From positions 124,001-188,000 of the forward strand of contig NZ_JADOBE010000002.1 of NCBI RefSeq assembly GCF_015637705.1: a stretch of DNA of 64,000 nt, in the 5' to 3' direction. Source of the DNA: Pseudomonas sp. N040 (GTDB lineage Bacteria; Pseudomonadota; Gammaproteobacteria; Pseudomonadales; Pseudomonadaceae). Below, in pieces: positions 1 to 8,111 of this stretch (position 1 is the stretch's first letter; each line of letters opens with the position of its first letter). Made by a program: the position numbers and the translations under genes. The notes under the pieces are model-generated. The model was not told where the DNA came from and did not search any database. It saw nothing but the letters and a program-made list of their open reading frames with translations.

Positions 1-154
1 AGAACTCGTCGCCGGCGTGTTCGGTGATCAGAATCCGCACGGTCTCCGGCGCACACTCGAGGCTCTGGCAAACCGCTTCGGTCACGGCTGCCGCAACGCG
101 GCTCTTCTGCTCGGTGGTACGGCCTTCGGCCATGTGCATTTCGATAATGGGCAT
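1..154 (-). CDS. dmpI: 4-oxalocrotonate tautomerase, C-terminus cut by window edge
   Basis: The first 51 codons of a small tautomerase are visible before the window ends. Translation starts Met-Pro-Ile-Ile, which after methionine removal leaves the catalytic N-terminal proline of the 4-oxalocrotonate tautomerase family. The spacing of the following EGR(T/S) and EQK residues and of the RILITE segment near residues 40-45 fits the roughly 62-residue XylH/DmpI proteins. The enzyme converts 2-hydroxymuconate (enol) to its keto form in the oxalocrotonate branch of meta-cleavage. An AGGAGG-like ribosome site lies directly before the start, 24 bases after dmpH, so it is the fourth visible gene of the dmpC-E-H-I unit. 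Confidence 0.9.
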   Translation of the reverse strand, partial: MPIIEMHMAEGRTTEQKSRVAAAVTEAVCQSLECAPETVRILITEHAGDEF

Positions 155-178
155 GCATGCCTCCTCAAGTTCTTGTCG

Positions 179-982
179 TTATTCCACAAAGCGCATCGAT
201 ACGCTGCCCAGCTCCTGGAAGCGCGCAACAATGCTGTCGCCGGGCTGCACCGCAATGGCTTCGGTGATCCCGCCACTCATCACGAAGCTGCCGGCCGGCA
301 ACATTTCGTCCATCTCGGCGAGGATGTTCACCAGCATGGCGATGGCCTCGGCCGGATGGCCCATGACCGCCGCCGCCGCGCCCATGGCGACGATCTCGCC
401 GTTCTTCTCCATCACCACCCCGAGGGTCGGCAGGTCCAGGTCCTCGACATAGCGGGCGCGGCCACCGCCGACAAAGCGCGCGGACGAGCCGTTGTCGGCG
501 ATCACGCTGGCCAGGTCGAACTTGAAGCCGGAAAACCGCGAGTCGATGATTTCCACCGCCGGCAGCACGTAGTCGGTTGCCGCCAGCACGTCGGCGGCGG
601 TGCAGCCGGGGCCCTGCAGGTCGGCCTTCATGACGAAGGCGACTTCGCACTCGACGCGCGGATGAACCAGGTCGGCGGTGCTGATCGCCGAGTTCTCCGG
701 ACGCGCCATGCGGTCGGTGAGAAAGCCGATCGAGGGCACGCTGACGCCCATTTGCTGCATCTTGGCCCTGGAGGTCAGCCCGGCCTTCCAGCCGACCTGC
801 TTGTGGCCCTGGGCGATGAAGCGCCGGCGCAATTCGTTCTGCACCGCGTAGCCATCGGCGATGCTCATCTGCGGGTATTCGTTGGTCAGCTTGGGAATGG
901 CATAGGCGCGGGTCTGCGCGCCTTCGACGCGCTCGCACAGGCGCACGATGTCCTCGCGGGACAGGCTGAGGTTGCTGCTCAT
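179..982 (-). CDS. dmpH: 4-oxalocrotonate decarboxylase
   Basis: The protein has 267 residues, the usual size of the DmpH/XylI decarboxylases. These share a fold with the 2-hydroxypentadienoate hydratases, and this protein is clearly paralogous to its neighbour dmpE (shared GWKAG/GKKIG, ATDYVLP and EIVDSR/EIIDSR segments). It decarboxylates 2-oxo-3-hexenedioate to 2-oxopent-4-enoate and forms a complex with DmpE that passes on the unstable product. Its start codon overlaps the dmpE stop in an ATGA junction, which implies translational coupling. Telling H from E rests on gene order and closest family resemblance. The pair is certain; the individual assignment is very likely. Confidence 0.9.
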   Translation of the reverse strand: MSSNLSLSREDIVRLCERVEGAQTRAYAIPKLTNEYPQMSIADGYAVQNELRRRFIAQGHKQVGWKAGLTSRAKMQQMGVSVPSIGFLTDRMARPENSAISTADLVHPRVECEVAFVMKADLQGPGCTAADVLAATDYVLPAVEIIDSRFSGFKFDLASVIADNGSSARFVGGGRARYVEDLDLPTLGVVMEKNGEIVAMGAAAAVMGHPAEAIAMLVNILAEMDEMLPAGSFVMSGGITEAIAVQPGDSIVARFQELGSVSMRFVE

Positions 983-1776
983 GCTGCGCTCCTTCCGGAA
1001 AACTTCACCCGGCAGCTACCAAGGCCGCCGACCCTGCACACCAGCTCGTCACCGTCGGTGACCGGCACCAGCGCCGACTGCGAACCGGAGAGAATCACCT
1101 CGCCGGCCTTGAACGGGATGCCCAGCTCGCCGAGGGTGTTGGCCAGCCAGGCCACGGCGTTGGCCGGGGAACCCTGGACCGCCGCGCCGACGCCAGTGGA
1201 GAACAGCTCGCCGTTCTTCTCCAGCACCATGCCGGCCAGGGTGATGTCCAGCTTGCGCGGGTCGCCCTTGGTCTTGCCGAGGACGAACACGCCGCAGGAG
1301 GCGTTGTCGGCCACGGTGTCCTGGATCTTGATCTGCCAGTTGCTGATGCGTGAATCGACGATCTCGAAGCACGGCAGCACGTAGTCGGTGGCGCGGATCA
1401 CGTCCATGGCGGTGATCCCCGGCCCCTTGAGGTCATGCTTGAGGACGAAGGCCAGTTCCGCCTCGGCCTTCGGCTGGATCATCTGGCCGAGGTCGAGACT
1501 GTCGCCTTCCTCGTAGAGCATGCCCGAGGTGAGCATGCCGAAGTCCGGCTGGTAGACACCGAGAAACTCCTGCACCGGCTTGCTGGTGGCGCCGATCTTC
1601 TTGCCGATGATGCGTTCCCCGGCCGCCAGGCGGCGGGCAACAAACTGTTCCTGGATGCGGTAGGCATCCTCGATGCTGATATCCGGCTCGCGGCTGAGCA
1701 GAGGCGCGACAGCGCGACGGCTGAGGAACGCCTGATACAGCTCTTCGCCGTACTGCTCGATCTTTTGCTGGTCCAT
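979..1776 (-). CDS. dmpE: 2-oxopent-4-enoate (2-hydroxypenta-2,4-dienoate) hydratase
   Basis: This 265-residue protein of the fumarylacetoacetase-like hydratase/decarboxylase family adds water to 2-hydroxypenta-2,4-dienoate to give 4-hydroxy-2-oxovalerate. Visible family segments include GKKIGATS near residue 58, PKAEAELAF near 103, and ATDYVLPCFEIVDSR near 130-145. The glutamates and aspartate in the last two build the metal site in this family. It begins 7 bases after dmpC and overlaps dmpH by 4 bases, so all three are co-transcribed. The aldolase and acylating acetaldehyde dehydrogenase (dmpG, dmpF) that should follow it in the classical order are absent here. Confidence 0.92.
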   Translation of the reverse strand: MDQQKIEQYGEELYQAFLSRRAVAPLLSREPDISIEDAYRIQEQFVARRLAAGERIIGKKIGATSKPVQEFLGVYQPDFGMLTSGMLYEEGDSLDLGQMIQPKAEAELAFVLKHDLKGPGITAMDVIRATDYVLPCFEIVDSRISNWQIKIQDTVADNASCGVFVLGKTKGDPRKLDITLAGMVLEKNGELFSTGVGAAVQGSPANAVAWLANTLGELGIPFKAGEVILSGSQSALVPVTDGDELVCRVGGLGSCRVKFSGRSAA

Positions 1777-1783
1777 AAGAGCC

Positions 1784-3244
1784 TCAGAGTTTCACGCAGA
1801 CATTGCGGGTTTCGGTGTAGAACTCCAGCGAGTGCACGCCGCCTTCGCGACCGATGCCGGATTGCTTGGAGCCGCCAAACGGGGTGCGCAGGTCGCGCAG
1901 GAACCAGCTGTTGATCCAGCTGATGCCCACCTCGATGCGCCCGGCCATGCGGTGCGCGCGCGCCAGGTTGCTGGTCCAGATGGTCGTCGACAGGCCGTAG
2001 TCGGTGTCGTTGGCTTTCTGCACCACTTCGTCCTCGCTATCGAAGGGTGAGATGTGGCAGCACGGGCCGAAGATTTCCTCGCGCACCACGGCCGCGGTTT
2101 CCGGCAGGCCGGTCCAGATGGTCGGCTGCACCCAGGCACCGGCGGCCAGCTCGGCCGGCATCTGCGGCACGCCGCCGCCGGTGACCAGGGTGGCGCCCTC
2201 TTCCACCGCCTTGCGGTAGTAGGACAGCACCTTCTGCTGGTGTTCCAGGCTGATCAGCGGGCCATAGTTGGCCTGATGGTCATCCGGGCGGCCGTACTTG
2301 ACCGACTCGGCCTTGACCTTCAGCGCCTGCACGAAACGCTCGAAAATCGGCCGCTCGACATACACCCGCTCGGTGCCCAGGCAGACCTGGCCGGTGTTGA
2401 GGAACACCGAACGGGCGAAGCTGTCCACCGCCGCATCGAAGTCGGCATCGGCGAACACGATGCCGGCGTTCTTGCCGCCCAGCTCGAAGGACACATCGCG
2501 CATGCCCTCGGCCGCGGCCTTCATGATGGCGGTGCCGGTGCGGGTCTCGCCGGTGAAGGTAATCGCATCGACCTGCGGATGGCGGGTGACGAACTCGCCG
2601 GCCGAATCCGGGCCGAAACCGTGCACCACGTTGTACACGCCCCTGGGGATGCCCACCGTGTTCATCACCTCACCGAGCAGCGCCGCCGTCTGTGGCGACT
2701 CCTCGGACGGCTTGATCACCACGGTATTGCCGCAGGCCAGCGCCGGACCGACCTTCCAGGTCATCAGCATGAACGGCGCATTCCACGGGCAGACCACGCC
2801 GACCACGCCCTTGGGCCGGCGGATCGAATAGTTCAGCGCGCCGCGCCCGTCGGGGGTTTCCATCTGGAAGGATTCGCTGGCGACATTGCGGATCACGTCG
2901 GCGAACACCTTGAAGTTGGCCGCCCCGCGCGGGATGAACACATGCCGCATGACATGCTCGGGCTGGCCGGTGTCGGACATCTCGGCCTCGACGAAGTCGT
3001 CGAAGCGGCGGGTGATTTCGTTGGCCACGCCGTACAGCAGCTCGACGCGCTGCTCGATACTCAGGCCGCCCCACTCGCCATGCAGGGCGGCGCGGGCGGC
3101 GCGGACGGCGGCATCGACTTCGCTGCGGCCGGCTTCGCTGACCGAGCAGATGATGCGGTTGTCCAGCGGTGAACGCTTGTCGAAGCGCTGGCCACTGGCC
3201 GCCGCGACGTATTCACCGGCGATGAAGTTTTCAATCTGGCGCAT
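1784..3244 (-). CDS. dmpC: 2-hydroxymuconic semialdehyde dehydrogenase
   Basis: The start codon giving MRQIENFIAG yields 486 residues, the length known for DmpC/XylG; a longer in-frame extension upstream has no support. A CGGAG ribosome site lies about 8 bases before it. This is an NAD-dependent aldehyde dehydrogenase. The catalytic cysteine sits in NTGQVCLGTE (around residue 285), the general-base glutamate in FELGGKNAG (around 255), and a PWNAPFML nucleotide-site segment lies near 153. It oxidises 2-hydroxymuconic semialdehyde to 2-hydroxymuconate, feeding the tautomerase and decarboxylase downstream. A LysR-type operator lies about 100-140 bases upstream, so this gene probably heads its own transcription unit. 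Confidence 0.94.
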   Translation of the reverse strand: MRQIENFIAGEYVAAASGQRFDKRSPLDNRIICSVSEAGRSEVDAAVRAARAALHGEWGGLSIEQRVELLYGVANEITRRFDDFVEAEMSDTGQPEHVMRHVFIPRGAANFKVFADVIRNVASESFQMETPDGRGALNYSIRRPKGVVGVVCPWNAPFMLMTWKVGPALACGNTVVIKPSEESPQTAALLGEVMNTVGIPRGVYNVVHGFGPDSAGEFVTRHPQVDAITFTGETRTGTAIMKAAAEGMRDVSFELGGKNAGIVFADADFDAAVDSFARSVFLNTGQVCLGTERVYVERPIFERFVQALKVKAESVKYGRPDDHQANYGPLISLEHQQKVLSYYRKAVEEGATLVTGGGVPQMPAELAAGAWVQPTIWTGLPETAAVVREEIFGPCCHISPFDSEDEVVQKANDTDYGLSTTIWTSNLARAHRMAGRIEVGISWINSWFLRDLRTPFGGSKQSGIGREGGVHSLEFYTETRNVCVKL

Positions 3245-3340
3245 GGGAACTCCGTGGAGGTTGTTCTTGATGACTGCTCGCCGTGGCCGCACAGGCCGGC
3301 GGGTGCCAATCCCTGAGAGCGAGTCTAGAAAAAGCAGCCA

Positions 3341-3387
3341 ATACCGACTAATACTTTATTTCTGCATCCTCAATACCTAAAAGGTAT
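3341..3387 (-). promoter_or_regulatory. LysR-type (CatM/BenM-like) operator before dmpC
   Basis: A palindrome ATAC-N7-GTAT occupies 3373-3387, with arms extended to ATACC and GGTAT. This is the published consensus of the CatM/BenM regulators and fits the general T-N11-A LysR box. On the minus strand a second half-site, GCAG-N7-GTAT, ends with its GTAT at 3351-3354, exactly 22 bases from the first, and another GTAT lies 10 bases further on (3341-3344). The same layout occurs at 18437-18473 next to the LysR gene. The element lies between dmpP and dmpC and points toward dmpC. The sites are read directly; their use by the LysR protein is inference. Confidence 0.72.
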
Positions 3388-3457
3388 CGAATCCGGCGTG
3401 CCTGCCTGCTGCCGCACAGGCTCCCCCGCGTGTACCGCAAAGGAGCCTGGCGCATGC

Positions 3458-4519
3458 TCAGATCGCCTTGAACAGCGGGCTGCGCACCTGCTGCGCATCC
3501 GCCGCCGAGATGAACTTCTCGGTGTAGATGTCGCGCTCGAACAGGCGCCCCTGCATCAGCGTGCTGATACAGGAATCGATCATCAGCGGCGGTCCGCACA
3601 GGTAGGCCTTGTGCCCACGGAAGTCGTTGCCGAAGTGCGCCTTGGCCACGTCATGCACGAAGCCGCGGGCCCCCGTCCAGTCCGAATCCTCCGGCTCGTG
3701 GGAGAGCGCCGGCACGTAGGTGAAGTTCGGGTGCTCGCGGGCCATGGCGAGAAACGCGTCGTGGTAATACAGCTCGGCGCGGTGGCGCTGGCCATAGACC
3801 AGGGTGATCGGCAGGTCGAAGCCTTCCGCCAGCAGGTCGAGAATCATCGAGCGCGGGCTGGACAGCCCGGAGCCGCCGGCCATGAAGATCACCGGCAGGT
3901 GCGCCGACTTCTTCACGAAGAAGCGCCCGTACGGCCCGCTGATGCCGATGCGCTGGCCCACCTGCAGCTGCTCGTGCACGTAGCCGGTGCCGCGGCCACC
4001 GGGCACGATGCGGATATTCAGCTCGATCTCGCTGCCGTGCGCCGGCGCGCTGGCCACCGAAAAGGCCCGGCTGCCGATGCCGTCGGGCAACTGCAGGTTG
4101 ATGTACTGGCCAGCCTGGAAGTGCATGCCCGCCGCCTCGTCGAGCTTGATCCAGACGCCCTTGATGGTCGGCGTCAGGGTCTCGATGCGGCTGACCGTGC
4201 CGGCGAAGTCACGCACCGGCAGGTTCTCGGCATCCGGGTCTTCGTCGATTTCCGCCTCGATCACCAGATCGCTCTCGGCCGTGGCGCAGCAGGCCAGGCA
4301 CTTCTTCTCCTCGCGCTCGAAATCCATCAGGGCGAAGCTGGAGGCCTCGCCATGCTCGATCTCGCCATCCAGCACCTGGATCTTGCAGGTCGCGCACAGC
4401 CCGTGACAGCAGGCATGCGGCAGGTAGATGCCGGCACGCAGCGCCGCATCGAGGATGCTCTGGCCTTCCTCGATCTCTATGGTCTGGCCCAGCGGTTCAA
4501 TCGTCAGCTCGTAACTCAT
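3458..4519 (-). CDS. dmpP: Phenol hydroxylase reductase component (P5)
   Basis: The start giving MSYELTIEPL makes a 353-residue protein, equal in length to DmpP. The N-terminal plant-type [2Fe-2S] domain has cysteines at about 37, 42, 45 and 77 (CX4CX2C followed by a distal Cys). A ferredoxin-NADP reductase-like module follows, with an RAFSVAS flavin-binding segment near 190-196, a GGSGLSSPRS nucleotide site, and CGPP near 310. It passes electrons from NAD(P)H through FAD and the iron-sulfur cluster to the diiron oxygenase. It follows dmpO by 14 bases. In the classical operon dmpQ comes next; here only the intergenic region with the LysR operator follows. Confidence 0.95.
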   Translation of the reverse strand: MSYELTIEPLGQTIEIEEGQSILDAALRAGIYLPHACCHGLCATCKIQVLDGEIEHGEASSFALMDFEREEKKCLACCATAESDLVIEAEIDEDPDAENLPVRDFAGTVSRIETLTPTIKGVWIKLDEAAGMHFQAGQYINLQLPDGIGSRAFSVASAPAHGSEIELNIRIVPGGRGTGYVHEQLQVGQRIGISGPYGRFFVKKSAHLPVIFMAGGSGLSSPRSMILDLLAEGFDLPITLVYGQRHRAELYYHDAFLAMAREHPNFTYVPALSHEPEDSDWTGARGFVHDVAKAHFGNDFRGHKAYLCGPPLMIDSCISTLMQGRLFERDIYTEKFISAADAQQVRSPLFKAI

Positions 4520-4533
4520 CGCCTGTCCCCCTC

Positions 4534-4890
4534 TCAGCTGACCGCACAGACGGTGTTGAGGCCCGGCGTCTGGAAGCGCAGCTGGTCCTTGTGGCGGATG
4601 CCGTTGGCGGCCAGGCTGGCGGCGAAGTCCGGCACCCAGGGCTGGTTGCCCTTGAGCCAGGTGATGTTGTGCCAGTCGATCAGCGCGGCATCCGGATCGG
4701 CCAGCAGCAGCGGCTTGAGCGCGGTTTCCAGCAGTTCGGCAAAGCTGGTCTGCGGCGGCAGGCACAGCAGGAAGGGGGCGGCAAACAGCAGGTGGTGATC
4801 CCAGCTGGCGTAGATCAGCTGCTTGCCATTGAAGTTCTCGACCCGGTCACGGGCCACACCGACATATTCTTTAAGGGCGACTACAGGCAT
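4534..4890 (-). CDS. dmpO: Phenol hydroxylase P4 subunit (oxygenase gamma)
   Basis: The start at 4890 gives MPVVALKEYV and 118 residues, matching the DmpO/P4 family; upstream in-frame codons run into the shadow of dmpN and are rejected. An AAGGAG ribosome site sits about 8 bases upstream. P4 is the small gamma subunit of the (alpha-beta-gamma)2 diiron oxygenase, along with DmpN and DmpL. Family-typical segments are NGKQLIYASWDHHL near 20-34 and DWHNITW near 72-78. It lies between dmpN and dmpP as in all known phenol hydroxylase operons. Confidence 0.93.
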   Translation of the reverse strand: MPVVALKEYVGVARDRVENFNGKQLIYASWDHHLLFAAPFLLCLPPQTSFAELLETALKPLLLADPDAALIDWHNITWLKGNQPWVPDFAASLAANGIRHKDQLRFQTPGLNTVCAVS

Positions 4891-4954
4891 GTTGTTCTCC
4901 TTGTTGCTGCGCAGGGGCCCGGCCGCGGCAAGCACTGGCCGGGCCCGCTGCGGA

Positions 4955-6475
4955 TTAGTGGTTGGACGTGGCCATGCCGCGCCACATCTCGAAGTTGCGG
5001 CGGTCCGCGGAGTCGGCAAAGTCGCCGTTGTCCTGGCCGTCCTTGAGCGATACCCAGTCCATCCAGGCGCCCAGGTCGCCATGGTTCGGCGCCTGGAACA
5101 GTGCCGGCATCGGCAGCCAGGCCTGGATGTATTTCTCCGGCTCGTTGTCGAAGATGCCCATGCAGTGATCGGAGCAGAAGTGATAGATCTCGCCCTTGTA
5201 CTCGACTTCGCGGTGGCAGGTCAGCGTCGGGTCCTGCGGCTCGGTGAACACGCAAGGCAACTGGCAGCACTGGCACAGCTTGGCCAGGCCGAAGTTCTTC
5301 ACCGGGGTGCCGGCGTCGGCCATTTTCTTCAGGTACGCCCAGCGCGGCCGGTAGTACTTGTCGAAGGTCGTCGGGTACTTGGCCGACAACCACTGCAGGT
5401 CCTCTTCCGAGGGGATCCAGGCGTGGAAGGCGGTACCGAAGCTCCACTGGTAGAAACCCAGCATGAACTGGTGCGACATGTGGTCGATCGCCGCTTCGGC
5501 GTCATCCCAGCTCTTCGGCGGCCGGATGCCGTAGCGCGCCAGGTCCTTGAACAGCGCCCCGCCGTTCTCGGCGCCGTAGATCTCCCAGGCCTCGCGCCAG
5601 GACATGACGCGCTTGGGCAGCATGTAATCCATCATGGTGCTGACCAGGCCGAGCACGCGGAAGCCGCGCCAGAACCACTTGTCGATCCAGCCCTGGACGA
5701 TCGGCAGGTTGGCCGGATCCTGTTCGAGCATGAACTTGATGCATTCCAGGCCGAGGGTCATGTGCCGCGCCTCGTCCGACTGGGCGGAGAAGCCGAAGGT
5801 CACGGTGGCCATGTCGCCGTTGTAGGCGGCACCCGACATGAACGGCACGAACAGCAGGTTGGTCAGCACGTACTCGAAGGAGAAGCCGATCGCGATCATG
5901 AACTCAAACGGCCCGGCGGACATGGCATCGTCGAAGAACGAGCGGGCCACCGAGGTGTACCAGATGCGGTCGCGCTGGTCGGCAAAGGCATGGAAGCCGT
6001 TGTAGAACTTGTTGTAGTTGGACAGCGCGTGGATCTGCGTCTGCGCGTGGCGGATTTCGTCGATCGCCTGCATCTGGCAGGCCACTTGCGTCCCCACACC
6101 GCGGAACTCGCGACCGGCCCGGGCAAAGCCCTTGTGCGCCGAATATTCGGCGGGGCTGATGGCCTGCAGGAAGATCTTCAGCGCCGACAGGTAGCGCGCA
6201 TCGGTGATGTTGAGGTGGCCGTTGTTCTGCGCATGGGCATCGATGATGGCGTAGAACTTGCGCTCCTTTTCCGCCTGGTACTTCCAGTAGGCATCCATGG
6301 TCAGGCGGAACGGGTCTTCCCACTTGTCCCAGTCATGCACCTTGATGCCTTCGTAGGCAATGTACGGGAACACGTCTTCCTTGGTCTGATAGGAAGGCTC
6401 CCAGGCCAGGTCGCGGGTCAGCAGCTTGTACTTTTCTTTCAGGGTGAGCTTCTTGTTGGCTGTCTTCATGTCCAC
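4955..6475 (-). CDS. dmpN: Phenol hydroxylase large oxygenase subunit (P3), diiron
   Basis: This is the catalytic alpha subunit of the soluble diiron multicomponent phenol hydroxylase, which hydroxylates phenol to catechol. The carboxylate-bridged diiron ligands are visible: Glu near 110 (in SPAEYSAHK), Glu140/His143 in DEIRH, Glu near 200, and Glu234/His237 in DEARH. A cysteine-rich segment near residues 405-450 is also typical of the family. The 506-residue length agrees with DmpN. A GTG codon at 6475 is preferred as start because a GAGGAG site lies 7 bases before it; an ATG two codons later is the alternative. dmpM ends 15 bases upstream. Confidence 0.96.
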   Translation of the reverse strand: MDMKTANKKLTLKEKYKLLTRDLAWEPSYQTKEDVFPYIAYEGIKVHDWDKWEDPFRLTMDAYWKYQAEKERKFYAIIDAHAQNNGHLNITDARYLSALKIFLQAISPAEYSAHKGFARAGREFRGVGTQVACQMQAIDEIRHAQTQIHALSNYNKFYNGFHAFADQRDRIWYTSVARSFFDDAMSAGPFEFMIAIGFSFEYVLTNLLFVPFMSGAAYNGDMATVTFGFSAQSDEARHMTLGLECIKFMLEQDPANLPIVQGWIDKWFWRGFRVLGLVSTMMDYMLPKRVMSWREAWEIYGAENGGALFKDLARYGIRPPKSWDDAEAAIDHMSHQFMLGFYQWSFGTAFHAWIPSEEDLQWLSAKYPTTFDKYYRPRWAYLKKMADAGTPVKNFGLAKLCQCCQLPCVFTEPQDPTLTCHREVEYKGEIYHFCSDHCMGIFDNEPEKYIQAWLPMPALFQAPNHGDLGAWMDWVSLKDGQDNGDFADSADRRNFEMWRGMATSNH

Positions 6476-6490
6476 AATAAATCTCCTCGC

Positions 6491-6760
6491 TCAGTTGCCC
6501 CAGCTCAGGGTCAGGGAATCTTCATCCTCTTCGACATTGCCGGAGAGCGTGATCAGGTTGACGTTCAGCTCCTGCATGTCGAAGGCACGGCCGAGTTGTT
6601 CTTCGATGGTTTCGCGGCGGATCACCAGGCGCCCGGGGGCATTGATCTTGACCATCGCCGGTTCGCGGTTGACTACCGCCGCGGGGTTGTCCAGTTCGAT
6701 CGCCTCGATGATCGGGCGGGTTTCTTCGTTGGTTTGCAGCGCAATAAATACGGTTGACAT
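6491..6760 (-). CDS. dmpM: Phenol hydroxylase regulatory/coupling protein (P2)
   Basis: This 89-residue protein has no cofactor motif and matches the MmoB/DmpM family. That family binds the oxygenase and couples electron transfer to hydroxylation. The sequence begins MSTVFIALQT, and the RPIIEAI and GRLVIRRETIEEQLGR segments are characteristic. It lies 9 bases after dmpL and 15 before dmpN, in the conserved L-M-N order. Confidence 0.94.
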   Translation of the reverse strand: MSTVFIALQTNEETRPIIEAIELDNPAAVVNREPAMVKINAPGRLVIRRETIEEQLGRAFDMQELNVNLITLSGNVEEDEDSLTLSWGN

Positions 6761-6769
6761 GGGAACCTC

Positions 6770-7762
6770 TCAGAGCACGATGCCGGTTTTGTCGAGGCGC
6801 ACCTTGAAGGCAGCCAGTTGTTCGCCCATCAGTTCATCGGCCTGATCGGCGAACTCCTGCTCGATCACCGGCAGCAGGGCCGCCGCCGCACGATCACGCC
6901 AGGCACAGGTCCAGGCCTGCAGCTGGGCGCGGTTCTGCTCGGATTCGGCCGCCGCCACCTTGAGCACGGCGTCGACCCACTTGCGCGTCTCGTCGAACCA
7001 GTCGCTCATGAACTGGGTGAGCATGGCCACCGCCGAACCACCGTTGGCGGCAATCTGCTCATCGACGATGCGCTCGTAGACCAGCGGGTAAAGCAGGCCG
7101 TCCAGTGCCACGTTCTGCGCGACGAACAGCTCGAACGGATCGCGCACCACCATGCAGTCCTCGGTGTAGCGGCGCAGGCCCTGCCAGGTCTCGTCGTCCA
7201 GCCAGGCCGCCTTGCCGGCCTCGAGGGCCTCGGTGCCGCCGAGCAGCAGGCCGATGCGCGACAGGTACTGCGCGGTGCCGAGGTTATCCATCGCGTGGTA
7301 GATGCACGGCTGGGTGAACACCGTGCCGTAGCCGTAGCTGCAGATGAAGGTGTTGTTCAGGTTGGCGCCCCAGGCCGCGTGGCGCAGCGGCACCAGCAGG
7401 TTGAGCGCGCGCTGGCGCAGCGCCTCCGGCAGCATGTCGGCCAGGCCGCGGGTTTCGACGAAGTTGAAGTTGGCTTCGGCGTTTTCCTGCTGGCGCGCAC
7501 GCGCCAGGGTGTAGGTGCTGTAGTAGAACTGGCGGGGATCCTTCAGAGCGTACCAGTCGCGCATGACGATCCTGGTGATGCCCGCATCGTAGAGCTCCTG
7601 CTCCGGGTCCCAGGTAGGCCGGTAGTGCAGGTTCTCGGCGGCCTGGATGTCATAGCTGCCTTCCTGGTAGCGCGAGGCCGGCTTGTCGCCAAAGCGACGG
7701 GCCAGATGGTCGAACGTCTGCCGCAAGGGCGTGATGCTGACCGTACGCAAATCGATATGCAT
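6770..7762 (-). CDS. dmpL: Phenol hydroxylase oxygenase beta subunit (P1)
   Basis: The start at 7762 gives MHIDLRTVSI and 330 residues, one fewer than DmpL; a GGAGAG ribosome site lies 5-6 bases before it. The protein belongs to the beta subunits of diiron multicomponent monooxygenases (ferritin-like helical fold without metal ligands). It pairs with DmpN in the oxygenase core. The family's RIVMRDWYALKDPRQFYY-type helix is present near residues 64-82. An uninterrupted 9-bp hairpin lies in the 48-base gap between dmpK and this gene. Confidence 0.94.
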   Translation of the reverse strand: MHIDLRTVSITPLRQTFDHLARRFGDKPASRYQEGSYDIQAAENLHYRPTWDPEQELYDAGITRIVMRDWYALKDPRQFYYSTYTLARARQQENAEANFNFVETRGLADMLPEALRQRALNLLVPLRHAAWGANLNNTFICSYGYGTVFTQPCIYHAMDNLGTAQYLSRIGLLLGGTEALEAGKAAWLDDETWQGLRRYTEDCMVVRDPFELFVAQNVALDGLLYPLVYERIVDEQIAANGGSAVAMLTQFMSDWFDETRKWVDAVLKVAAAESEQNRAQLQAWTCAWRDRAAAALLPVIEQEFADQADELMGEQLAAFKVRLDKTGIVL

Positions 7763-7777
7763 GTTGTCTCTCCAGCC

Positions 7778-7801
7778 GCGCGTCACTCCGGGGTGACGCG
7801 C
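7778..7801 (-). promoter_or_regulatory. Perfect hairpin in the dmpK-dmpL gap
   Basis: Nine-base arms GCGCGTCAC and GTGACGCGC flank a six-base TCCGGG loop. The element ends about 16 bases before the dmpL start codon. There is no T-run, so it is not a typical terminator. It could stabilise or process the dmp mRNA, or tune dmpL translation relative to dmpK. The hairpin is seen directly; any role is inference. Confidence 0.55.
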
Positions 7802-7810
7802 GCAATTGGG

Positions 7811-8101
7811 TTAATGTTTGAAACGCACCTGGGTGGCATCCGCCAGCCGCCAGTTCCACTCGGCCTCGGCGCCTTGCCCGCCAGGCGCGGCGGGCGCGGC
7901 CATCAACTGCACGCGGTTGGTGCTGCAGAATTCCGCGAAGGCTTCGTGGGTCAGGATCATCTCGACGAACAGTTCGGGCTCGCCGATGGCAAAGTCGAAC
8001 TCGACAAAGCGGCTGCCGCGGTTGCCGGTGACCCGCACGAAACGCTTGCGCGTATCCAGCGTGGCCGGCTGCAGGTCCAGGGATTGCTCGGAGGCATTCA
8101 T
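7811..8101 (-). CDS. dmpK: Phenol hydroxylase assembly protein (P0)
   Basis: This 96-residue protein matches the DmpK family, which is needed to build an active iron-containing oxygenase but is not part of the catalytic cycle. The segment RFVRVTGNRGSRFVEFDFAI near residues 20-40, followed by acidic and aromatic residues, is the family signature. A GAGGG ribosome site precedes the start, and the gene begins 10 bases after dmpB. Having dmpB ahead of dmpK differs from the classical dmp operon, where dmpB follows dmpQ. Confidence 0.9.
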   Translation of the reverse strand: MNASEQSLDLQPATLDTRKRFVRVTGNRGSRFVEFDFAIGEPELFVEMILTHEAFAEFCSTNRVQLMAAPAAPGGQGAEAEWNWRLADATQVRFKH

Positions 8102-8111
8102 GGCGCAGCCC

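Noticed and set aside
4823..6757. 644-codon plus-strand frame opposite dmpN-dmpM
   Set aside because: dmpN and dmpM are unmistakable on the minus strand; this frame is a shadow of their codon bias.
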